Source of the DNA: Anaeramoeba flamelloides
Lineage: Eukaryota; Metamonada; Anaeramoebidae
Reading direction: 5' to 3'
Length of the DNA: 64,000 nt
Assembly: GCA_027625915.1 (NCBI GenBank)
Contig: JANTQA010000057.1
Span: forward strand, 2,170,001 to 2,234,000
Part shown: one piece after another, positions 14,901 through 24,100 of the stretch
Layout: each line of letters starts with the position of its first letter
Numbering within the stretch: position 1 is the stretch's first letter
Translations under genes and position numbers: made by a program
Notes under the pieces: model-generated
What the model was told of the DNA's origin: nothing
Database searches by the model: none
The model's input: the letters and a program-made list of their open reading frames with translations, nothing else

Positions 14901-15268
14901 CCCTTACCATTTTCAAGAAAGATTTTTAAAAATCGTTCATAAGTTCTTTTTGTTGCTTTTTCATATCGAATACTTGTCCATGCGAATAACTGTTCACCTT
15001 TAATGTCGGTTAGTACGAATTCATATGTTTTCACTGGTTCTTCTTGGTGGCTCAGCTTTAGGATCCCAGAATTTGAAAAAAAAAAATCAAACCCACCAAG
15101 AACTTGTGTATTTTGTGGGTAAATACCTAAAATTGTTCCTTTAAACCCAAGATACATCCCGCATTGGTACTGTATCCCTTCAGGAAATTCTGGTTTTATG
15201 AATGTTAGTTGACGATCAATTCCATAAATTAGGACATACTCATAAAGTGAAGACGTTTCTTGTGTCAT
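2780..15268 (-). CDS. DENN-domain protein with C-terminal PH domain
   Basis: Likely a Rab-type GDP/GTP exchange factor or a related DENN trafficking protein. I join four exons: 15268-14908, 11430-11144, 4967-4689 and 4519-2780 (TAG), giving about 888 aa. All junctions are GT...AG and keep frame. The introns are 3477, 6176 and 169 bp. Exon 1 starts with an ATG (MTQETSSLYEYVLIYGID) and gives the uDENN part with FVLTDIKGEQLFAW. Exon 2 continues with IPSVIYHPRTISFVSRHPF. Exon 3 has the core ILIAVCSILLERQVIFIS. Exon 4 opens with AIIIDLDNDKI, carries a dDENN-like FFHQFFQSQMFIAFIEY near residues 515-531, a K/E/R/G-rich spacer (about 552-612), and a PH-like fold near 613-755 (VLLKNWFRV, NWEEKYCIL, SFLLENWFQKI). 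The tail (about 795-850) is almost pure Asp/Asn. The long introns hold a 1.8 kb DNA element and a LINE remnant with a hairpin cluster. The family is secure; the Rab partner is unknown, and the PH call is moderate. Confidence 0.88.
2884..3020. repeat. trinucleotide tract encoding poly-Asp
   Basis: A run of CAT/CGT triplets on the plus strand, read as GAT/GAC (Asp) codons in the last exon of the DENN gene. It encodes the acidic tail. Tracts like this expand and contract easily, so tail length probably varies between strains. Confidence 0.85.
8422..10233 (+). mobile_element. non-autonomous DNA element, copy 1 (1.8 kb with insertion)
   Basis: It lies inside the 6.2 kb intron of the DENN gene. 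The ends are inverted: GAGGTTTTGATGATAT on the left and the complement of GAGGTTTTGGTGATAAC on the right. The subterminal parts are full of TATCGCGAT-type motifs. A second copy at 54511-56248 matches it in reverse orientation over its whole length. Without its secondary insertion (8636-9167) this copy is about 1278 bp, against about 1277 bp for the other. I see no transposase frame, so it is non-autonomous. TA precedes the left end, but the right flank does not clearly repeat it. Confidence 0.8.
8636..9167. mobile_element. 532-bp inverted-repeat element nested in copy 1
   Basis: This segment is absent from the second copy of the host element, so it is an insertion. Its ends are imperfect inverted repeats: CTAAATTCCAAAATTTTGGA on the left, against CTAAACCCCATTCCAAAAAT when the right end is reverse-complemented. 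It also has an internal inverted pair, GGATACACCAA and TTGGTGTGTCC. A 29-bp stretch identical to its right end occurs alone at 40414-40442. No coding capacity is seen. Confidence 0.65.
12735..14158 (+). mobile_element. LINE (non-LTR retrotransposon) 3' remnant, split by a hairpin cluster
   Basis: The end of a LINE ORF2, inside intron 1 of the DENN gene. From about 12735 the plus strand reads as a reverse-transcriptase C-terminal region with KIRLFKSFILSQLTYGLENF and then LNSWINSCITGICKI. After a frame change it continues to 13218. It is then interrupted by the hairpin cluster at 13218-13712 and resumes with a zinc-finger-like segment (CLLCLKCE...NHFLWACP) at about 13880-13950. The 3' end is marked by a short (ATA)n tail near 14142-14158. 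Several frame breaks and in-frame stops show it is dead. A second fragment of the same family is at 44930-45425. Confidence 0.75.
13218..13712. repeat. hairpin cluster H1 (six back-to-back hairpins)
   Basis: Six successive near-perfect palindromes, at about 13225-13308, 13312-13383, 13400-13477, 13482-13542, 13578-13654 and 13660-13710. The arms are 20-35 nt. Two sequence types alternate: a TAGGTTTTTTTTAATTT type and a CCAGAATTTAAAAGAATTGA type. The hairpins are separated by a linker of the form GGCACTCTACGGCACTTGAC. The array sits within the LINE remnant, so it arrived after the LINE. There is no coding frame. See the related clusters at 21398, 23205, 43545 and 45470. Confidence 0.85.
14237..14695 (+). 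repeat. dispersed repeat family G, copy 1
   Basis: This segment aligns with 37850-38180 and, in its first 90 bp, with about 30640-30720. Shared landmarks, in order, are ATTAAATTGAT/ATTGAATCGG, GATTTGTTTC/AATTTGTTTC, CCAAATTTCA/TAAATTTGAT, and a common end ACTAGACC(T/C)TTAAA. I see no terminal inverted repeat and no frame. It is an interspersed repeat of unknown class. Confidence 0.5.
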
Positions 15269-18179
15269 TCAAGAAATTTGTAAAAGAGTTAAAAAATGAA
15301 AATTATGATCTGGAAAATGTTCTTTAAGGACAAATTTCTTTGAAATTCATTTGGTGTATATTTAAAAGTTGAAGTTTATGTGTTCACAATTCAGAAATAG
15401 ATTTTTTGGACTCTCGAAATTTTTTTTAAAAATTAATCTTTTTAAGGTGATAATAATCAAAAAATAATATTTGAGAAGTTTAAATTGTAAAACCAAAAAA
15501 ATTTTTCACATCTAGAAATTGAAAATTGAAGAAACAATCAATTTGTAATATATTAAAATTAGTTTAATAGCTATTTTCTGATATGAATTATTCTTTGAAA
15601 AAGTTTTAATTTTTTCTTTTTTGTAAAGTTTAAAAATTCGAAATATTTCCTATACTATTATTTGCTAATTAAAAATTGAAAATTTTTAGTTCACTTTCCC
15701 CAAAATATTTTTCTAGTTTAATAGTTGAAAGAAGACCCAAAGATCTCTAGAATATCGTTTAGAAATAATATTTTTAGAAAATAAATTAAATTAGCTTAAT
15801 TAACACTAAGACAAAATTTTTAGGTTACTGATTTGATTGTAGCAATAATAATTAATCTACATTTGAGAAATTGAAATAAAAATTTTCATTTATTAATTGG
15901 AAAATAACAGTATTGCCAAAATAACCTATGAAGAAACCTTAAATACTTCTTTCAAAATAAAAAGTTTCTTTTTTTTTTTTTGAAGATCTATACATTAACT
16001 GATCAAAGAAACTGACAATAAATAAAGAATACATAAATATTGTGTTGAATTCTTAAAGTTCTTTTTTTGAAAAATAAAATTCTCAAAATAAAAGATCAAA
16101 TTGGAAAATTTATCTCAATAAATAGATAAATTTTTGATGAAAATTTTTTGATTCAAAAAATTGAAAATTTCAAAAAAATTCAAAAAATTTTGAAAAATTT
16201 TGGACATATTCCATTTATAATTTTAAATTTATTGAAACCCTCAATAAGTTTACTTTCAAAATTGATTTGGGGTAAGGTAAACTATTAAAGGATAGTGAAT
16301 TAGATCCCGTATTGGGGCAATATGAAAAAAAGAAAAGAAAGGATTTTATTTTGAAATACTGATTATATTAGCCGGGGAGCCTTCTTTTAATTATTCTAAT
16401 TATTTCCAAGAGATTTTTTATTTTCATTAAAGAAGAAAGAAATCTTCTTATTTGACGAGTGATTTATATAAAAACATCGTTAGAAAATAAAACCACTAAA
16501 ATTTTGAAATTTCTTTGAACAAAAAATCAACTTAAATTGAAAAAAATGAAATAAATTATTTTAAACTTGAAAAAAATATAATTCCTTTCTTCAAAGAACA
16601 GTTCGTAACAATTTTTTTATTTTTTTTTAACTTTATACTAAGAAAATTGTTACTAAATAATCAAATTCAATATTCTCCCAAAAAATGTTTAAAACTCCAC
16701 CAAAAATAATTGAAAGGGTTAATAAATACTTTTTAATTTGATTATTGTTAATTAAGAACTAATAAAATAATCTTGATTTTTTTTATTTCTTAATAATTCT
16801 AAGATTATTAATATAAATAGGTTTTAATATTATTTTTGGAATTTTTAAATATTTACAAACTAAATAAATGAGTTCAAAGTATTAATTTTAATAATAATAA
16901 GAATAAATCATATCAAATAGCTGATTTTTAAAAAAATGGTTCATTCTTTATATCTCACTAGATATTTTTTCTAAAACAAATACTTTATCTATAAAATTTC
17001 AAGATATTTAATTATATTTATTTTAAAACTAAAGATCAATATTTTTAGATCTTCAAGGATTCAATATTTGATTTATTTTTATTAAATTTTTAAAATGAGA
17101 TTAAAGGTTCAATTGTTATATTTAACACCAATTATCTGAAATTATTAAAATCATTATTTCAGAATTTAAAAATATTTAGAAAATGTATTTTTTTTTTTTA
17201 TTTTTGGATCTAAAAATTTACAAAAAACAGAAATCCAGATCTTTATCATTAAAAGTAATTATTTGAGAGTTTTTAATTTAAATAACAATTCATTTCTTTC
17301 AAATCTATAAAGTTTTTAATTTATCAAGTGTAATTGATTATTTGTGAAAGTAATTAATCCATTATCTTTGAACAAAAAATATACTAGATTCACAAACTCA
17401 ACAAACTAATTTCATAAAATAAGAAATTTTGTTTAAAAAGTCTAGGTCAAACTATAAAATTCTGTAATCACGTATAATCAAAGATTTTTTTTTATGTGTT
17501 CAACAGAAACAAAAAAGTCAATTTTTATATCTAATAACTTTCGAATTGAGCTTGGAACCGCTGTATGTTTTTAAAATAATTATACTCAATTGGTCAATTG
17601 TATAGAATATTGGTTGATTTGTTGTTTTTATTTTATGAGAAGTCAACTTTTTATTTCTCTCTCAAAGACAAAAGAAAAAAATAAACAATTTTAAACTAGA
17701 AAGAAGGGATTTTCCATTCTGTAAAAAAGCAAAGTTTTCAAGCCATTAATCCATAGAAATGATAATAGGTTTTAGCAAATGCTAAATAACTTTTCAAAGA
17801 AAAAATGTAATCTTTAAGTCTTCAATTTTATCGAAAAAATCAATAAAAAATAACATTTTAAAACTTTATTTTCCAAAAGGAAATATAATTATTATTTTTA
17901 ATTATTTAAAAAAAAAGAAATCAAGAAAAAAAAACAAAAACCATATTTTATCAATTGAAAATATTTCAAATTTTTCAAAAATAAATTCTATATAAAAAAA
18001 ACAAGAAGATTTGATAAAAAAGGCCTTGTTGATATTTAATAAATTCTAATAGTAATAAAAAAAATATAAAAGTAAAATTAAATTTTGTTGTTTTGTTTTT
18101 AACATTTTTTTTATAAATGGTTGATAATTTTGGAACATTAACAAAAAATGTTTTTCAAAATTTCTTTGTTAAATTTTTA
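15269..18179. other. intergenic spacer
   Basis: About 2.9 kb between the 5' end of the DENN gene and the 3' end of the G-alpha gene, both on the minus strand. It must contain the DENN promoter and the G-alpha 3' UTR, but I recognise no specific signals. The only repeat found is a partial element at 17467-17563. Confidence 0.6.
17467..17563 (+). repeat. solo end of the 53142-53678 element family
   Basis: About 97 bp match the right end of the element at 53142-53678. Shared motifs, in order, are GTATAA, AAGATTTTTTT, CAAAAAGTCAATTT and a terminal CGCTG/CGGCTG, followed by TA in both copies. The matching left end is not found upstream, so this is a truncated copy. Confidence 0.55.
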
Positions 18180-21100
18180 TTAAAAATACTTATTAATGTT
18201 TGTTTCAATGATATTATTCATCACAGTTTCAATTACATTTTTTGTCTATTAAAAGTAGTTTAAATAGAAAGGTGTATATGAATAGAGAGGAAGAGAGTTT
18301 CGTAATGATAAGAATATTATTAGTAAAAATAAAAATAAAAAGGTTTTGTAATTTAATTAAATTTTTTTTTTTTTCGATCATATTCAGATATCAGTATTTT
18401 TTGTTGGTATCTGATCATAATGCAAAAAAAAAAAATAAAAAACATCAAATTTTTTTGAGGTTATAGAAAAAAAAAATAATTATTAAAAAAAAAAAAACTT
18501 ACAAGATCTGTATTAGTTGCACAAGTGTAATGTGGAGTAATTGTTCTTCCCTTTTTTTTTGTTGTTGACATGTATTTCATTTTTACATATTCCGAAGTTT
18601 GTTCAAATGAGCCATCGCCTTTGTATTCTGGAAAACATTTTGTTAGAGGGTATTTTTTGATTTTTTCTTTAAATAAATCAATTTTATTTAATAAAATTAC
18701 GAGATCTTTTTTTTTAAAAAATTCATTATTAACGGTTTTTTTAAATACTTTCAAACTCTCTTGCATTCTATTAATTCTTTCATCTTCATAAAGTGATTGG
18801 TTATATTCGCTAGTGGCTACAACAAAAATTAAGATACTCACATCATCAAACTGATGGATCCATTTTCTTCTTTCACTTCTTTGCCCACCTACATCGACGA
18901 TTCTATTTATTATTATTAATTGCGAAAAATAAATATCACGAAAAAAAGTTTTTTTTGTATTTTGAAAAAAAATTATTGTATAAAGTCGATAATTATCAAT
19001 ATTCTTTGAGATTATGAATTTCTCAAAAAAAAAATTTCTTTATGTTAGAAAACTAACGATTAAAGAAAATTACAAATGATTAATAAAATAATAAAATCGC
19101 ATAAATTTTAGACTGTAGAATTGAATTTTAACAAACTAGAACAAACACATGCCAACAAAAATATATGAAATCCATGAAAATTCATTTAATTTTCATACAA
19201 TTTCATAAAAAGTTTTTTTGATATGAAATTTCATACAAATTTCATCTAAAATTCATTCGAAAAAATAAAATGAAAATTATCTGAAATTTTTTTGAAGAGT
19301 TCTTCAAAAATTCATTTAATTTTGATTTAATTTCATTATTTTTTAAAAAATGATATTTTAAGCTAATAAAATATGATTTTTTTTAAAAATTCATTTCATA
19401 ATAAAATTTAAAATCTTATAAAACGTATTTTATTCATAGCAAAAATTTGACATAAGTGACCTAAACATCTTCAAAAGGATTTTTTTGGGTTACTTATTAA
19501 TTTTTTTAAACCTTCAATCATTAAAAAAATGTTGAAAAGTTTTTTTCATTTTTTCTTCTTTTACATTTGGGAATTTACTATTCTTTATTGTGAAAAAATT
19601 ATTTCTTTTATTTGTTAATTATCTTTTTATTAATTTTTTGAATAGTTCTAATAGAAGGTAAGCAATAAGCAGAAAAAGAAAAATAGAAAAGAAAGCAAAA
19701 GAAAAAAAAATAAAAAGAAAGGCAGAGGCAGTAGAAAATAGAGTATGAATTAAAGAGTCAGTGCAAAAAGAAGATGATGATGAATAAACAAATAAGAAGA
19801 AGATATTAACGAAAAATCCGAAATGTGAAAGTCGAATTTGTAGAAGAAAATGGTAAAGAAAAAGAAGAAAAAATCATAAGAAGAATCATAAGAAAAGAAG
19901 AAAAAAATAAAAAAAAGAAGAAGAAAGAAAATCCATAATATTTAGTTTGGGGATTTAACAAATCCTTATTTTTTACAATATTTTTATTTAGTCCTAATTA
20001 TGGCATTCTATTTTCTATTGGTTCTTATCTCTATAAATAAAAAAAATAGCTGTCTAATTTTCGTTTATTTTTCATTTATTTTTCATATAAAAATTTCCTT
20101 CAAAATTCCGTGTAACCTCCTTTGACAATTTCGATCAAAATTCATTGGAATTCATTAAAATATTCGATCAAAATTCATTACAATTTCATTTTATTTTCAT
20201 TAAAAATTCATTCAAAAATAGACAGAAATTCCACACTTTTTTGTTGTCATGTGAATGGGTTTTTTTATTAGATGTTTTTTAATTAGTTCAAAATTCATTT
20301 GACACGCATGATCTATTGATCAATTTTATAGCAATTCTAATTATATTTATTGATAATCCCTCTTTTGTTTTTTTTTTTTTTTTTTTTGGTTCTGTAGTTG
20401 AGTAATTGATGAATGGTTATTTTTAATGTCTTTTATTTATTTATATAAATTTATTTAATTCTAAAAATAAAATTGAACGATAATAAAAATAAATAACTTA
20501 TAGAAAAAAAAAATATCTGCTGTTATTTCAATGAGGATGAAAAAAATTATGAAATATATTTTTCTTGATGTGTAATATTTTAATATTTGACAGAAAGAAA
20601 AATATATTGCATAATTTTGAATTCTAAATCAGATAGCATGAGTTATTGTAAACTTGGAACAAAGTTACCACAGTTAACAATAAAATAAAAATTGTAGTTT
20701 AAAAAAAAATTATTTTTAGTTTTTTTCTTTCAAAATTTGAAATTCGTCTTGCTAATAAAGATTAATTTCAAATTTTGAAAGAATGGTTTGGAAATTCGCT
20801 AAATCAACTAAAAAAAATTGAAACTTTCAAGATTAAAATTCATTTTCAAAGTTATTTTTTTTTCTCCTCTCGCCGTCCAAAAAAGTTGAGTTACATTAAT
20901 AAAAACATCTTTAGAATTCCAATTTTGAAAAAAAATTGATAATCGGTTAATAAATATCAAGAGGAAACTCCCATTTTCAAGCATTCCTTTGTAAAATCCA
21001 TTTTTGTTAATTAGAGGCTTTTTCAAGTAACTAAATAGTTATTAAAAATAACAATTTTAAAAATTTGAAAATTCCAATTTTACTCGAAATTATTATAGTA

Positions 21101-24100
21101 TAGACGATCAAAGAACTTTGATCAAGAAATAACCAATAAATTATGTCTGAAAAAATGATTATTTTGCCATTTTTTCTTGATTTAATTTCCAAAAATACAA
21201 TAACTAGTTTTTTGAAGCAGAAATATTCAGAATTGATATGAATAAATAAAGCCTTTTTATTTCTAATTTTTAATGTAAAATATTTCACTTCAAAAAAATA
21301 AATAACGGGTTGTATTAGCATAATTATTCTTTTTTTGAGTTATAATCTTGCCTACATTATAGCTAGGATAAAAAGCTCTAAATAAATTATTAGGATTTTC
21401 AGGAAGTGCCGTAGAGTACCGTCAAGTGCCAATGTTTTCTTGAGGCTTTCTATTTTATTTGTCAAGTGCCAAGGTTTTTTTGAGGTTTTCTGTTTTATTT
21501 GTGAAGTGTTCTAGGTTTTTTTGAGGTTTTCTATTTTATTTGGAAAATCAATGATTTTCTATTCAAATAAATAGAAAACTCAAAAAAACCTAACGAAAAT
21601 CTATTGATTTTCCAAATAAACAGAAAACTCAAGAAAACCTAACGGTGGTTTTTTTTAATTTCAGAAATTAAAAGAAAATGTTTGAAATTTTCAGTTTATT
21701 TCAAAAATTAAAAAAAACCTAAGGGAGATTTTCCAGAATCCAATAGAGTAGAGAAAAATCAAAGATTTTTCTCAATTATTGTAAATTAAAAAAACCCTAA
21801 CGGTAAACAGAAGGTAATTTTGTTGAATCACCTCTCTTCAATAAAAAAAAAAAAAATTATTCTTTTTTCTGTTTTGATGTAGAAAAAAAAATTGTTTAAA
21901 CCTTATATTATAAAGATTAACTATCGTGGACAAATTGTTTTTTTTTGATTTTGTAACATTTTATTTGAAGAAAAATTAAAATAAAAAATAAAATAAAAAC
22001 TTGAAGAAAATTAAAAAAGTTACCTCCATATGTGTTCAGAAACTTCAAATTGGATTTCCTTGACACCAACAGTTGCAATTCGACAATTAAGGATATCCAA
22101 TGGTATTGGCATATAATCTTCTTTACATATTTCATTTGCCCGATCAAGAAAACTAAAAATTAATTTTGTTTATTATTTATTTGAATTTGAGAGTACAAAA
22201 AAAAAATAATTAAATTAATATTTTGAAAAATAAATTATGTTGATTCGAAAAGAATCAAAAGTAGTGTTTTTAAGTTTAATTTTTAAAATTATTCTCGTAA
22301 ATTTAATAGTTAATAATTGAAATTTTTTAGAACATCTTGAAATTTCAACAGACTGTTAGTTAATGCACCCCCAGGGTATAAAAATTGAAAGGGATCTTTA
22401 ATATCATTTTTTTGTCATTTTTACACTAACAAAACTTTGTATTTTTATTGATTCAAGAGAACAATAAAAATTCAGGAATACAAAATAAAAAGAATAAATC
22501 TGAACGGTGGAATTGTTGAGTGGGTTGTGGGTTGTGGGTTGTGGGTTGTGAAAAGAGGCATGAAGTTTCAAGTAATTTAAAGCGGGTCGGATATTTGTTT
22601 GGTAATGGGGGGGGATGGTTGAGCATGACACAAGAAACAACAAAACCAAAAAGCAATGAAATGAAACGAAGAAGTAAAAATAATAATTTGAAAAAAAAAA
22701 AAAAAAAAAAAAAGAAAAGCGTGGTAGTTTCCCCTCAACCTTTGCTCAGGTATAGAGTAAAAAAAAAATCATAAGAAGACACAATCTTCTTTTGTTATTT
22801 TAATCTCTTTCTTTTTACTTTTTCAAAAAATTTTCTGTTTCGCACCACTATCATGAAAAAATTTTTTTCGATAAAAATTAAATATTTGTTAATTTTTCAC
22901 TTTTTGATAACTTCAATTATAATAAACACAATTAGTTAACAAAAGATCTTGGATTAAAAAATATTTTTCAAGATATTTTTATAATTTAAGTCGAAAAATC
23001 CAATTTTCTATTAAGATTTTTTTGAAATTTAATAGTAAAAAATTTGAATATTTTTTTCTTCTAGCTAAGACTTCATTTTATTAAATTTTAAAAAGTATTT
23101 GAAAATCTGATGAATATGTATATCTTTCAAATAGGATATCAATTATTTTGATTCAGTGTAACGAACATAAAATTTTCTTAAATTGGAAAAATTATTTTTT
23201 TTTGATTTTCCGTTAGGTTTTTTTTAATTTTTGAAATAAACAGAAAATTTGAAAAATTTTCGGTTTATTCCAAAAAGTAAAAAAAATCGCTATTAGCTTT
23301 TCTAGAATTTAAAAGAATTGAGTAAAATCAAAGAGATTTTACTCAATTCTTTTGAATTCTGAAAAAGCTAGGCACTCTACAGACACTTTTCATTAGGTTT
23401 TCCAGAATTTAAAAAAATCGAGTAAAATATAGATGATTTTACTCTATTCTTTTAAATCCTGGTAAACCTATGATATTAAATGTTTATCATCAGTTATTAT
23501 TTTTTTTCGTATTTGAGTTTTTTTAGATGAGTAGAGTGTTTTCAAAACTATTAGTTATTATCTATTCAAAAAAATATCCTAAAGTTGAATTTTAAGAAAA
23601 ATTCATTGTCGCATCCATTTAAAAATATTTACCCCAAAATGAACCTTTTTTTCTCGACTAGAGACTTTTAAAAAAGGTGGTACTCCTAAAACTATAAATA
23701 TATACAACAGCCTGAAGATTTTTAAGAACTGGAATGTTGATTATATTTTGAATACGCTCGATTAACAAGGATGAAATTATAATTGAAGTAATAGTTTTGT
23801 CTAATTTGGGAATTTTCAATTTCATTTTTTCATACTTGCGATGTGCGAAAATGATTTGATAATTTGTTCATGCTTTTTTGATAAAATTGTGATTTTTTCA
23901 TTAACTATGATACTTTTTTGGGTTACGAGCACAAGATTTGGGAAACTTGACCTAATATTTACGAAGTTTTAAATGAAAACAAATTCCATTCAATCAATTA
24001 TTGAAGATGTTTGGGCTTGTTTGATTTTGGTAAAGTATTTTTGATTTTCATCTTGATGTTTCTACTCCAAACAACTTTCTTTCCTTTTTAAATGGGATAG

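Noticed and set aside
22404-22774. Overlapping open frames on both strands in the GC-richer island
   Set aside because: They follow from tandem repeats and homopolymers. No domain is visible.
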